In this document: positions 9,254 to 18,301 of the stretch, piece after piece
Layout: each line of letters opens with the position of its first letter
Position numbering within the stretch: position 1 is the stretch's first letter
Assembly: GCF_001666755.1 (NCBI RefSeq)
Contig: NZ_LZJC01000005.1
Location: forward strand, 1-54,222
Length of the DNA: 54,222 bases
DNA from: Mycobacterium sp. E1214
GTDB taxonomy: Bacteria; Actinomycetota; Actinomycetes; Mycobacteriales; Mycobacteriaceae
Reading direction: 5' to 3'
Position numbers and translations under genes: made by a program
Notes under the pieces: generated by a model
Told to the model about the DNA's origin: nothing
What the model saw: only the letters and a program-made list of their open reading frames with translations
Database searches by the model: none

Positions 9254-10947
9254 TGAAGGCGCAGGGCCGTCAGCATGACGGTCAGCGGGGCGGCCGAGAC
9301 CACGTCGAGGCGGCCGTCGTTGAGCGCGTCACGCACCGCCGCCTCGGACACGTCGTCCAGCCGCGCGTGCTCCCCGGCGGCGTGGGCGCGCAACGGGCTG
9401 ATCCGCCGCGCGATGTCGGCCAGCGCGCGCAGCTCGGCGGTGTTGCTCTCCGACCACGCCGACAACGGCAACTGCCCTTCGCGCACCTCACCTTTGGCGC
9501 CGTCGACGGTGATCTGCCTGCCGGCCAAGGCGGCCGCCACGCCGGGGCCGCAGCCCACCACGGCCACGCGGCCCAGCTCGCGACTGACCACCGCCGCGTG
9601 GCTGGTGGCGCCACCGACCTCGGTGACGATGCCGTCGGCGGCCAGCATGCCCGACACGTCGTCGGGGCGAGTGTGGTCGCGGACCAGGATCACCCGCTCA
9701 CCGCGTTCGGCGGCGCGCAGCGCCTCGTCGACGTCGGTGTACGCCGTTCCGGTCGCCACACCCGGGCAGGCCGGCAGCCCCTGGGCCAATAGCTTTGCCG
9801 CCAATCGGGTTTCGGGCTGCAAGGCGGGCGCCAGCAGGGTCTGCACGTGGGCCGGGGTGACCCGCCGCAGCGTCTCGACGTCGTCGATGAGCCCCTCGCG
9901 GCGCAGTTGCAGCGCCAGCCGCACCGCCGCCTGCGCCGACCGTTCCGCCGCCCGCGTCTGCAGCAACCACAGGGTGCCGCCCTCGACGGTGAACTCGATC
10001 TCCTGGACGTCGGAGTGCAGCCGCTCCAACGCGTGCCCCGCACTCACCAGTTCGTGGTAGACGCCCGGTTGTTCGTCGCGCAGCGCCGCGATCGGCTCGA
10101 CGGCGACCGAACCGGATACCACGTCGTCGCCCTGACCGCCCGGCAGCCACTCGCCGAACGGTTCACTGTCACCGGTGATCGGGTTGCGCGAAAAGAACGT
10201 TCCCGCACCCGAATTCGGTCCGTCGTTGCCGAACACCATGGCCTGCACCACGATCGCGGTCCCGTGCCCGTCGTCGAGGCCGTAGTGGGCGCGGTAGGCC
10301 ACCGCGCGCGGGGAGTTCCACGACGCGAACACGGCCTCGATCGCCGAGCGCAGCTGCGCGTACGGGTCGGTGGGTATCGGGCGCCGTTCACCGCCGACGA
10401 TGCGCCGGTACATCTCGGTGAACCGGCGGCGGGTGTCGCGCGCGAAATCCTGGCCGCCGGCGGCGGCCAGCGCGCGCTCGACGCCGTCGTTCATGCCGAC
10501 GTTGAGGATGGTGTCCATCATGCCGGGCATCGACTGGGTGGCACCCGAGCGCACGCTGACCAGCAGCGGGCGCGGGCCCCGCCCGAAGGTGCGCCCGGTC
10601 TCGGACTCCAGCCAGGCCATCCGGGCGAGCACGTCGTCCCAGATCGCGTCCATGGTGTTTTGCGGATCGGCGAGGTAGCGCAGCCCCACCGCGGTGGTGA
10701 TGCAAAACGCCGGCGGCACCGGCAGCCGTTCGCGGCGCATGGCCTCGATGCCGTGGCCCTTGTTGCCCAACAGCTCGCGGGGGTGGCCCGCCGTGCCGTC
10801 CAGCAACACCACCGAGTGCTCGAGGGCGGCGGCCCCCCGGCCGCTTGCCGCCTGGTGGTGGGCGCCGCTGCCTGGCGCGGTGCGAGCCGTGGTGCACCCC
10901 CTCGGGGTCTCGGGTTTGGACGGGCGAACGCCGTTATGGTCCCACAC
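9235..10947 (-). CDS. ppdK: Pyruvate phosphate dikinase-like protein lacking the PEP barrel
   Basis: About 570 residues. The N-terminal PPDK ATP-grasp domain shows LLGNKGHGIEAM, VSVRSGATQSMPGMMDT, GTFFSRNPITG and EIEFTVEGGTLWLLQTR. The phosphohistidine domain shows GGATSHAAVVSRELG with catalytic His. The C-terminal PEP/pyruvate TIM barrel of the usual 870-residue enzyme is absent and replaced by a short helical tail. It could phosphorylate itself from ATP and Pi and pass phosphate to an unknown partner. The start is uncertain: GTG 10947 is used; GTG 10812, just before the conserved core, is possible. It corresponds to Rv1127c, also short as recalled. Confidence 0.85.
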   Translation of the reverse strand: MWDHNGVRPSKPETPRGCTTARTAPGSGAHHQAASGRGAAALEHSVVLLDGTAGHPRELLGNKGHGIEAMRRERLPVPPAFCITTAVGLRYLADPQNTMDAIWDDVLARMAWLESETGRTFGRGPRPLLVSVRSGATQSMPGMMDTILNVGMNDGVERALAAAGGQDFARDTRRRFTEMYRRIVGGERRPIPTDPYAQLRSAIEAVFASWNSPRAVAYRAHYGLDDGHGTAIVVQAMVFGNDGPNSGAGTFFSRNPITGDSEPFGEWLPGGQGDDVVSGSVAVEPIAALRDEQPGVYHELVSAGHALERLHSDVQEIEFTVEGGTLWLLQTRAAERSAQAAVRLALQLRREGLIDDVETLRRVTPAHVQTLLAPALQPETRLAAKLLAQGLPACPGVATGTAYTDVDEALRAAERGERVILVRDHTRPDDVSGMLAADGIVTEVGGATSHAAVVSRELGRVAVVGCGPGVAAALAGRQITVDGAKGEVREGQLPLSAWSESNTAELRALADIARRISPLRAHAAGEHARLDDVSEAAVRDALNDGRLDVVSAAPLTVMLTALRLQWRSAS

Positions 10948-11035
10948 GGACCAGCGGTTTAAGCGACGTAGCTGGTTGGCGGCCGGTTTGGCCGCTCCTG
11001 GTCTGGCGCCGGGCCCATGATCTAGGTTTACAGAT

Positions 11036-11560
11036 ATGGCTCCGTATGACACTTTCCACGACGTCGGGCTGCTGATCCTGCGGCTGGTGCTGGGCGTGAC
11101 GCTGGCCGCGCACGGCTACAACAAGTTCTTCGGCGGCGGCCGCATCCCCGGCACCGCGCGGTGGTTCGAGAGCATCGGCATGAAGCCGGGCAAATTCCAC
11201 GCGACCGTGGCGGCCAGCACCGAGATGGCGGCGGGGCTGGGCTTGGCCGCGGGGTTGCTCACCCCCATTCCGGCTGCGGGGTTCGTGTCGTTGATGCTGG
11301 TGGCGGCGTGGACGGTGCACCGCGCCAACGGCTTCTTCATCGTCAAAGAGGGTTGGGAGTACAACCTGGTCCTGGCCGTCAGCGCCGTCGCGGTCGCCAC
11401 GGTGGGCGCGGGCCGCTACAGCCTGGACTGGCTGATCTTCGGCAAGAACTGGTTGGACGGCTGGCAGGGCCTGGCGATCTCGGCGGGTCTAGGCCTCGCC
11501 GGCGCGATCGGCCAACTGGCGATCTTCTATCGACCGCCGGCCAAGCAGGCCGCGGGCTAG
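11036..11560 (+). CDS. DoxX family membrane protein
   Basis: 174 residues with four predicted membrane helices. The first, LLILRLVLGVTLAAHGYNKF, carries the DoxX signature (R-x-x-x-G and H-G-x-x-K-F). Later segments include AAGLGLAAGLLTPIPAAGF and LVLAVSAVAVATVG. DoxX proteins act at the membrane in redox or detoxification processes, with roles differing by family; the partner here is unknown. It is divergent from ppdK, with promoters sharing 10948-11035, and convergent with the amine oxidase gene. Confidence 0.85.
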   Translation: MAPYDTFHDVGLLILRLVLGVTLAAHGYNKFFGGGRIPGTARWFESIGMKPGKFHATVAASTEMAAGLGLAAGLLTPIPAAGFVSLMLVAAWTVHRANGFFIVKEGWEYNLVLAVSAVAVATVGAGRYSLDWLIFGKNWLDGWQGLAISAGLGLAGAIGQLAIFYRPPAKQAAG

Positions 11561-11573
11561 CCGCTCCGCGGCG

Positions 11574-12938
11574 TCATCCGACCGCCGCGGTCTCGGCGTC
11601 GTGTGCCTCGGCGGCGGCGCGCTCGCCGGAGCGGACCGCGCCGTCGATCCACCCGCACATGACCGCCGAGCTCTCCGTCCCGGCCCAGTGGATCCGGCCG
11701 CACGGCGGACGAAGGGTGTGGCCGAACTCGGTCAACACCCCGGTCGGGGCGTGGCTGATCATGCCACCGCCCGCATAGCGGTCGGTGGTCCAGTTCTGTT
11801 CGTGGTACTCCCGCGGCGACCGGGCTTTCTCGCCGAACCGGGCGGTCAGCTCGCCGACGATCGCGGCCCTGCGCTCGGCCTCGCCGAGCGAGGTCAGCCG
11901 ACGCGCCGCCGGCCCCTCGGTGATCACGCACATGATCCCGGGTTCGCCGGTGTCGGTGCACGCGTCGATGGTCAGCGTCGCCAACGTGCCAGGTGCGGCC
12001 GACTGGCCGGACAGCCCGTCGTACCGCCAGAACGGCTCGTCGTAGACGACCGACGCCTTGACGACCGCGCCGCCCGGCATCCGCTGATGCAGCATCGCGC
12101 GGTCCACCGGCAGCGCCGGCTCGTAGACGATCGAGCTCGCGACCGCCAGCGGGATCGCCACGACGACCCGCCGGGCCCGCACCGTCATCCCGTCCGCGCT
12201 GACCGTCACGCCGTCGGCGTCCTGGGCGATGCGCCGGACCGGCCGCGAAAGGTGCACCGTGTCGCCCAGTTCCGCGGCGATGGGCCCGTAGACGGCGCCC
12301 ATCCCGCCGACCGGCCGGGCATCCTGGGAGCCGCCCGCGCCGGAAATCACGAAGGTGGGGCCGCCGGCCGAGCCCATCTGCAGCAGGCACCACAACAGCG
12401 ACGTCTCCGACGCCGCCGAGGTGTAGGCGCCGGCCAGCGCCATGTCCAGCATCTGGCGCGCCTGGCGGGATGCGGTGTTCCGCTCGATCCATTCCCCCAG
12501 GCTGATGCGGTCCCATTCGGCGGCATGCGTTGCCTCCCAAGGGGCTTCGCGCGGGACCTGCTTGCACATCCGTTCGATCGACAGCAATCCCACGCCCAGG
12601 TTGGCGACCGCCCACGGGCTCATGGTCCACGGAATGGTGCCGCCGTACCGGTGCGCCGAGCCGTCGATGATCATCATCGCGTCGCCGTCGTTGTGCTGCT
12701 TGTACTCCGCCACGCCGAACTCGCGCATCAAGGCGTGGATGCGGTCTTGGCCCGGCCCCACCCAGGCACCGCCGCGGTCGATCCATGTCCCGTCCGGGCG
12801 GTACTCGGTGAACGTGCGGCCGCCGACCCTGTCGCGCGCTTCCAGCAAGGCCACCGAGTGGCCGGCCCGGTGCAGGCGGAGGGCGGCCGTCAGGCCCGCG
12901 AAACCGGCGCCGACCACGCAAAAATCTACCTCTGACAC
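11574..12938 (-). CDS. FAD-dependent amine oxidase
   Basis: 454 residues. The FAD-binding Rossmann motif VVGAGFAGLTAALRLHRAG starts at residue 8 and is followed by LLEARDRVGGRTFTE, the classic monoamine oxidase signature. The C-terminal FAD block is IHWAGTESSAVMCGWIDGAVRSGERAA. It should oxidise a primary or secondary amine to the imine with hydrogen peroxide release. The substrate is not readable; putrescine or a related polyamine is possible from the family. It is divergent from the DUF3556 gene with a 218-base shared promoter region. Confidence 0.88.
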   Translation of the reverse strand: MSEVDFCVVGAGFAGLTAALRLHRAGHSVALLEARDRVGGRTFTEYRPDGTWIDRGGAWVGPGQDRIHALMREFGVAEYKQHNDGDAMMIIDGSAHRYGGTIPWTMSPWAVANLGVGLLSIERMCKQVPREAPWEATHAAEWDRISLGEWIERNTASRQARQMLDMALAGAYTSAASETSLLWCLLQMGSAGGPTFVISGAGGSQDARPVGGMGAVYGPIAAELGDTVHLSRPVRRIAQDADGVTVSADGMTVRARRVVVAIPLAVASSIVYEPALPVDRAMLHQRMPGGAVVKASVVYDEPFWRYDGLSGQSAAPGTLATLTIDACTDTGEPGIMCVITEGPAARRLTSLGEAERRAAIVGELTARFGEKARSPREYHEQNWTTDRYAGGGMISHAPTGVLTEFGHTLRPPCGRIHWAGTESSAVMCGWIDGAVRSGERAAAEAHDAETAAVG

Positions 12939-13129
12939 GACTGGCTCCTCACCTGGCCCCGCCCTAGCAGCAAACTACACCGGTGGCCCCCGCAGCCGGA
13001 GTGGGTTCACGCAGAATTCGCCCGCCCCGATACGGCGCGACTGGGTCGCCGGTCGGGAAACGCCGCGCAACGGGCCATGGAAATTCGACGGGAATCTTCG
13101 GCCGGGCGTCCGAAGTTCGACGCGTGCGG

Positions 13130-13145
13130 CTAGAACGCGTTCTAG
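13130..13145. promoter_or_regulatory. KstR-type operator palindrome
   Basis: A perfect 16-bp palindrome CTAGAACGCGTTCTAG contains the 14-bp core TAGAACGCGTTCTA, an exact fit to the published KstR motif TnnAACnnGTTnnA. It ends 11 bases before the ATG of the DUF3556 gene, a typical repressor position, within the 12939-13156 divergent region. KstR is the mycobacterial sterol-responsive TetR repressor; its binding here is inference from the motif. Confidence 0.7.
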
Positions 13146-13156
13146 TGTGAACAACC

Positions 13157-14878
13157 ATGGGATTTCTGAAGCCCGAGCTGCCGCAGCTCGACATGGCCGA
13201 ATGGTCCAAGGGCACCCGCAGCGAGAAGATCCGCCCGATGGCCAAGCACTGGGCCGAGGTCGGCTTCGGCACGCCGGTGGTGCTGCACCTGTTCTACGTC
13301 GTCAAGATCCTGCTCTACATCCTCGGCGCCTACCTGTTCGCGTTGACCACCAACGGCATTGACGGGTTCACCGGGCGATCCTGGTGGTCGGAGCCGATCG
13401 TGTTCGAGAAGGTCGTGCTCTACACGATGCTGTTCGAGGTGGTCGGCCTGGGATGCGGGTTCGGGCCGCTCAACAACCGCTTTTTCCCGCCCATGGGTTC
13501 GATCCTGTACTGGTTGCGGTTCGGCACCATCAGGCTGCCACCGTGGCCGGATCGGGTGCCGATGACCAGGGGCACCAAGCGCACCCCGCTCGACGTCGGT
13601 CTCTACGGCCTGTTTCTGCTCGTTCTTCTGGGCGCGTTGATCTCCGATGGCACCGGGCCGGTGCCGGAGCTGGGCACCAGGGTCGGCTTGCTGCCCGAGT
13701 GGGAGGTCGTGCTGATCCTGCTGTTGTTGGCGGTGCTGGGGCTGCGCGACAAGGTGATCTTCCTGGCCGCCCGCGGCGAGGTGTACGCGAGCATGGCGGT
13801 GACCTTCCTGTTCGGTGGGGTCGACATGATCGTCGGATCGAAGGTCGTGTTCCTCGTCATCTGGATGGGCGCGGCGACGTCGAAGCTCAACAAGCACTTT
13901 CCGTTCGTCATCTCCACGATGATGTCCAACAACCCGCTGGTGCGGCCGCGCTGGCTCAAACGGCGCTTCTTCGAGAAGTTTCCGGACGACCTGCGGCCCG
14001 GCCGGCTGTCGCGGTGGTTGGCGCACGTCAGCACGGCCATCGAGATGCTGGTGCCGCTGCCGTTGTTCTTCTGCCACAGTGGCTGGCCCATCACGGTGGC
14101 CGCCATCGTGATGGTCTGCTTCCACCTGGGCATCCTCGTCTCGATACCGATGGGGGTGCCGCTGGAGTGGAACGTGTTCATGATCTACGGCGTGCTGGCG
14201 TTGTTCGTCGCGCACGCCCGGCTGGGCCTGGCGGATCTGCGGCACCCGGTGCTCGTGGGTGTTCTGTTCGTCGTCGTCGCCGGAATCGTGGTGCTGGGCA
14301 ACCTGTTTCCCCGCAAGGTCTCGTTCCTGCCGGGGATGCGTTACTACGCCGGCAACTGGGACACCACGCTGTGGTGCATCAAGCCGTCCGCAAACGACAA
14401 GATCACCCGGGGCATCGTCGCGATCGCGAGCATGCCGCAGGCCCAGCTGGAACGCTTCTACGGCAGCCCGGAGGCCGCGCAGATCCCGATCTACATGGGA
14501 TATGCGTTTCGCGGCTTCAACACCCACGGTCGTGCGCTGTTCACGCTCGCGCACCGGGCCATGGCGGGCCAGAACGAGGAGGACTACATCCTCACCGACG
14601 GCGAGCGCATCTGCAGCACCGCCATCGGCTGGAACTTCGGCGACGGCCACATGCACAACGAGCAGCTCATCGCCGCGTTGCAGGAGCGGTGCCGCTTCGA
14701 ACCGGGCGAGGTGCGCGTGGTGCTGCTTGACGCGCAGCCGATCCACAAGCAGACCCAGTCCTACCGCCTGGTGGACGCGGCGACCGGCGAATTCGAGCGC
14801 GGCACAGTCAAAGTCGCCGACATGGTGACCCGGCAACCGTGGGCGGACGACGTACCCGTCGAGGTGCTCTCGGAGTAG
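13157..14878 (+). CDS. DUF3556 polytopic membrane protein
   Basis: 573 residues with about eight to ten hydrophobic segments (for example VVLHLFYVVKILLYILGAYL, VVLILLLLAVLGL, VLVGVLFVVVAGIVVLG). A long C-terminal soluble part contains FRGFNTHGRALFTLAHRAM and GWNFGDGHMHNEQLI. This layout fits the actinobacterial DUF3556 family; its function is unknown. The perfect KstR-type palindrome just upstream suggests induction during sterol or related lipid breakdown. ATG 13157 follows the palindrome by 11 bases, so the transcript leader is very short. Confidence 0.8.
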   Translation: MGFLKPELPQLDMAEWSKGTRSEKIRPMAKHWAEVGFGTPVVLHLFYVVKILLYILGAYLFALTTNGIDGFTGRSWWSEPIVFEKVVLYTMLFEVVGLGCGFGPLNNRFFPPMGSILYWLRFGTIRLPPWPDRVPMTRGTKRTPLDVGLYGLFLLVLLGALISDGTGPVPELGTRVGLLPEWEVVLILLLLAVLGLRDKVIFLAARGEVYASMAVTFLFGGVDMIVGSKVVFLVIWMGAATSKLNKHFPFVISTMMSNNPLVRPRWLKRRFFEKFPDDLRPGRLSRWLAHVSTAIEMLVPLPLFFCHSGWPITVAAIVMVCFHLGILVSIPMGVPLEWNVFMIYGVLALFVAHARLGLADLRHPVLVGVLFVVVAGIVVLGNLFPRKVSFLPGMRYYAGNWDTTLWCIKPSANDKITRGIVAIASMPQAQLERFYGSPEAAQIPIYMGYAFRGFNTHGRALFTLAHRAMAGQNEEDYILTDGERICSTAIGWNFGDGHMHNEQLIAALQERCRFEPGEVRVVLLDAQPIHKQTQSYRLVDAATGEFERGTVKVADMVTRQPWADDVPVEVLSE

Positions 14879-14880
14879 GC

Positions 14881-14940
14881 CGCGAGCGTAATCCCACCGC
14901 GAAAATCTCGCGGGAAAACCGCGGTGCGATTACGCTCGCG
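14881..14940. repeat. Long inverted repeat between convergent genes
   Basis: Arms 14881-14901 and 14920-14940 are 21 bases each with a single mismatch (CGCGAGCGTAATC at the outer end), separated by an 18-base spacer. It fills the whole gap between the convergent DUF3556 and metE genes and could act as a bidirectional terminator. The arm sequence looks like a dispersed palindromic element rather than an ordinary U-tract terminator. Confidence 0.7.
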
Positions 14941-14945
14941 AAACC

Positions 14946-17216
14946 CTAACTCTCGGCGCGGACTTCCTGCGCGGCCGCCACCATGTTCTTCAGCGACGCG
15001 GCCACCTCGTCGGCGTTGCGGGTCTTCAGCCCGCAGTCGGGGTTGACCCAGAGCCGTTGCGCTGGAACTGCTTTGAGCGCCGCGCGCAGCGACTCGGCCA
15101 TCTCCGCGGTGCTCGGCACGCGCGGCGAGTGGATGTCGTAGACGCCCGGGCCGACGCTGTTGGAGAAGCCGACCGAGTTCAGGTCGTCGAGGACCTCCAT
15201 GTGCGAGCGCGCCGCCTCGAGGGACGTCACGTCGGCGTCGAGGTCCGCGATGGCCCCGATCACCTCGCCGAACTCCGAGTAGCACAGGTGCGTGTGGATC
15301 TGCGTCGAATCCTCGACCCCGGAGGTGGCCAGCCGGAAGGACCCGACGGCCCACTGCAGGTACTCGTCCTGATCGGCGCGGCGCAGCGGCAGCAACTCGC
15401 GCAGCGCCGGCTCGTCGACCTGGATCACCGCGATGCCCGCGGACTGCAGGTCCACGGTCTCGTCACGGATCGCGAGCGCCACCTGGTAGGCGGTGTCGGC
15501 CAGCGGCTGGTCGTCGCGGACGAACGACCACGCCAGGATGGTCACCGGGCCGGTCAGCATGCCCTTGACCGGCTTGTCGGTGAGCGACTGCGCGTAGGTG
15601 ATCCACTCGACCGTCATCGGGTGCGTGCGCACGACGTCGCCGTAGAGGACCGGCGGGCGCACGCAGCGGCTGCCGTAGGACTGCACCCAGCCGTTCTGCG
15701 TCGCGAAGAAACCGTCCAACTGCTCGGCGAAGTACTGCACCATGTCGTTGCGTTCCGGTTCGCCGTGCACCAGCACGTCGAGGCCGAGGTCCTCCTGCAG
15801 CTTGATGACGTCGGCGATCTCCTTGCGCATCCGCTCGTGGTATTCCGCCTCGTCGATCTCGCCGGCGCGCAGCGCCGCCCGCGCCTTGCGGATCGCCGAC
15901 GTCTGCGGGTACGAGCCGATCGTGGTGGTGGGCAGCGGGGGCAGCTGCAGCCGCTCGGTCTGGCTGACCCGGCGCTGCGCGGCGTCCCCGCGGTGTGTCC
16001 CGGTGGCGACGATCGAGTCGAGCCGCGACCGCAGCCGGTCGTTGTGCAACCGCGGGTCGCTCGCGCGGGACGCCACCGCGGCATTGGAGGCCGCGATCTC
16101 GTCGGCCACCGCGTCCCGGCCCTCGCGCAACGCGCGCGCCAGCGTGACCACCTCGGCGACCTTCTCCTGGCCGAAGGCGAGCCAACTGCGCAGCGCGTCG
16201 TCCAGATCGGTTTCGGGGGCAAGCGAATACGGCACATGCAGCGTCGAGCACGACGTCGAGACCGCGATGTCGGCCGCCGCCGCGCTGAGGCTGCCCAGCT
16301 TGTCCAACGCGGCCTCGAGGTCGGTGCGCCAGATGTTGCGCCCGTCGACGACACCGGCGACGAGTGTCTTGCCCGACAACTCCGGCACCGCGGCGACGGC
16401 GGTGTCGGCGCCGTAGACCAGGTCGACGCCGATAGCCTCGATCGGCGTGCGCGCCAGGCCGGCCAGCGACGCACCGGGATCACCGAAGTAGGTGGCGACG
16501 AAGATGGCCGGCCGATTGGTCGCCGCGCCAAGCTTGTTGTAGACCGCCTCGGCGAGCGCCGGTGCGTCCGGGGAGATGTCGGTCACCAACGCGGGCTCGT
16601 CGAGTTGCACCCACTGCGCGCCGTTGTCGGCGAGCAGCGAGAGCAGCTCGGTGTAGATCGGCACCAGCTCCTCGAGGCGGTCGATGGGCGCGCCGCCGCC
16701 CTTGACGCCTTTGCTGAGCAACAAGAATGTCAGCGGGCCGATGATGACGGGTCGCGCGGGAACCCCCTGTGCCAGCGCCTCTTTGAGCTCGGAGAGCACC
16801 TTGTCGGGATTGAGCGAGAAGGCGGTCGACGGCTCGATCTCCGGCACGATGTAGTGGTAATTGGTGTCGAACCACTTGGTCATTTCCAGCGGCGCGACGT
16901 CGGCGTTGCCGCGGGCCGCGGCGAAGTAGCGGTCCAGGTCGTCGGGGACCTGCGCGGCCCGGGCCGGGAGCGCGCCCAGCAGCACCGCCGTGTCCAGCAT
17001 CTGGTCGTAGTAGGAGAAGGTGTTGACCGGGACGGAGTCCAGGCCGGCGTCGACGAGGCCGGCCCAGGTGTCGCGGCGCAACGTCGCGGCGACGGACTCC
17101 AGGTCCGAGCGGCTGGTTCGTCCGGCCCAATAACCCTCGGTCGCGCGCTTGAGCTCGCGTCGAGGGCCGATGCGTGGGGATCCGATAACCGTGGCGGTGA
17201 ATGGCTGAGAGGTCAC
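14946..17216 (-). CDS. metE: Cobalamin-independent methionine synthase
   Basis: Transfers the methyl group of 5-methyltetrahydropteroyl-triglutamate to homocysteine, the last step of methionine synthesis without B12. 756 residues is the normal length for the duplicated-barrel enzyme. Zinc-ligand blocks are visible: [12 protein letters not shown] (His and Cys) and NPDCGLKTR (Cys); the folate side has [18 protein letters not shown] at the start. The start is GTG with AAGGACG upstream. A cobalamin riboswitch lies about 165 bases upstream, so B12 should shut expression off when MetH can work. It corresponds to Rv1133c. Confidence 0.96.
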   Translation of the reverse strand: MTSQPFTATVIGSPRIGPRRELKRATEGYWAGRTSRSDLESVAATLRRDTWAGLVDAGLDSVPVNTFSYYDQMLDTAVLLGALPARAAQVPDDLDRYFAAARGNADVAPLEMTKWFDTNYHYIVPEIEPSTAFSLNPDKVLSELKEALAQGVPARPVIIGPLTFLLLSKGVKGGGAPIDRLEELVPIYTELLSLLADNGAQWVQLDEPALVTDISPDAPALAEAVYNKLGAATNRPAIFVATYFGDPGASLAGLARTPIEAIGVDLVYGADTAVAAVPELSGKTLVAGVVDGRNIWRTDLEAALDKLGSLSAAAADIAVSTSCSTLHVPYSLAPETDLDDALRSWLAFGQEKVAEVVTLARALREGRDAVADEIAASNAAVASRASDPRLHNDRLRSRLDSIVATGTHRGDAAQRRVSQTERLQLPPLPTTTIGSYPQTSAIRKARAALRAGEIDEAEYHERMRKEIADVIKLQEDLGLDVLVHGEPERNDMVQYFAEQLDGFFATQNGWVQSYGSRCVRPPVLYGDVVRTHPMTVEWITYAQSLTDKPVKGMLTGPVTILAWSFVRDDQPLADTAYQVALAIRDETVDLQSAGIAVIQVDEPALRELLPLRRADQDEYLQWAVGSFRLATSGVEDSTQIHTHLCYSEFGEVIGAIADLDADVTSLEAARSHMEVLDDLNSVGFSNSVGPGVYDIHSPRVPSTAEMAESLRAALKAVPAQRLWVNPDCGLKTRNADEVAASLKNMVAAAQEVRAES

Positions 17217-17380
17217 TTTTCGTCCTTATGTTCAACGGTGCGGTCAACCGCCTGCGGACGCGCAGCCATAGCCGTACCGGGTGCGCGCCCCATGACTCGT
17301 GCGGGCACATACCACGAACGGCGAAGGCCATACGCCCATTCCACGAGGCGATGAACCGGCCGAACGCGGCGCGTCCGGCA

Positions 17381-17540
17381 CAGCTGGCAGGTCTTCGGAC
17401 TCGCAGGCGCGCACCGGGTGGTGCTCCTAATGGCCGTCGCTTCCCAGTCTTTCGTCAAAGACCAGTGCTGGTGACGGCGGTCGTTCCTGCATACCGCTGC
17501 GGGACAGTCCCGGACTCCCACCGGGTTCCCTCTTGCAAAG
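17381..17540 (-). promoter_or_regulatory. Cobalamin riboswitch of metE
   Basis: On the minus strand the leader contains GGGAACCCGGTGGGAGTCC, then GGGACTGTCCCGCAGCGGTA. About 100 bases later comes the B12 box GAGTCCGAAGACCTGCCAGC. These are the conserved pieces of the adenosylcobalamin aptamer in the right order. It is followed by about 165 bases of expression platform (17217-17380) before the metE GTG. A B12 riboswitch before metE is known in M. tuberculosis. The exact ends are approximate. Confidence 0.9.
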
Positions 17541-17628
17541 CGCGTCTAACATTGCCTCGCTCGATGCCGACGCCGCGGTTGCGGCGACGGCAGACCAGCT
17601 GCGTAGCGCAGCTTACTCCGTTGCCGAC

Positions 17629-18273
17629 TCAGCGTCCCAGGGCTTCTGCGATGGGCGTCTCGCCGTTGTTGAACTCGATGGTGCGGCCGATGGTCGAGTC
17701 GTCGGCCAGCACCGCGGCGGCGACTTGCGCGACGTCGGCGCGCGAGACCTCGCCCTTGCCCTGCGCGCCGACGGTGATGCGCCCCGTCGGTTCGTCCAGC
17801 GTGAGCTTGCCCGGGCCCAGCACGGTCCAGTCCAACCCGCTGGCACGCAGGTGTTCGTCGGCCGCCGCCTTGGCCTCAGCGTAGGCGTAGAACGAATTAT
17901 CCGGCGACACGCCATGATTCGGGCCGGCCCCGAAGTAGGACACCATGACGAAGCGGCGCACCCCCGCCCGCTCGGCGGCATCGACGACCCGGATCGCCGC
18001 GTCGCGGTCCACGGCGTACGTCCGCGCCGGATCCCCGCCGCCGGCCCCGGCCGAGAAGACCACCGCGTCGTGGCCGCCCAGCAGCTCGGCCAGCGCGGCC
18101 GTGTCGAGGCGCTCGATGTCCGCCACCGTCGGGCGCGCGCCGGTGGCGGCGACGTCGTCGGAATGCTCGGGGTTGCGGAAGACCGATGTCACCTCGTCGC
18201 CGCGATCGGTCAGGATGCGGGCCAACTGCAAGGCGACCTTGCCGTGGCCGCCGATGATCAGGATGCGGGGCAT
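17629..18273 (-). CDS. NAD(P)-binding atypical SDR protein
   Basis: 214 residues, atypical SDR (NmrA/YwnB-like). The dinucleotide motif is IIGGHGKVALQLARIL at 5-20. DAVVFSAGAGGG follows, with FVMVSYFGAG where the classical catalytic Ser-Tyr would be and a YAYAEAKAAADEHL helix holding Tyr-x(3)-Lys. Such proteins act as small oxidoreductases or NADPH sensors. It lies 28 bases downstream of the next SDR gene on the same strand, at the end of the accessory minus-strand run. Confidence 0.82.
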   Translation of the reverse strand: MPRILIIGGHGKVALQLARILTDRGDEVTSVFRNPEHSDDVAATGARPTVADIERLDTAALAELLGGHDAVVFSAGAGGGDPARTYAVDRDAAIRVVDAAERAGVRRFVMVSYFGAGPNHGVSPDNSFYAYAEAKAAADEHLRASGLDWTVLGPGKLTLDEPTGRITVGAQGKGEVSRADVAQVAAAVLADDSTIGRTIEFNNGETPIAEALGR

Positions 18274-18301
18274 GCTCCCGACGGTACCGGCGCCTTTGGC
18301 G

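Noticed and set aside
15057..17354. Plus-strand open frame of 765 codons opposite metE
   Set aside because: Same shadow effect; metE on the minus strand carries every family motif and a riboswitch.
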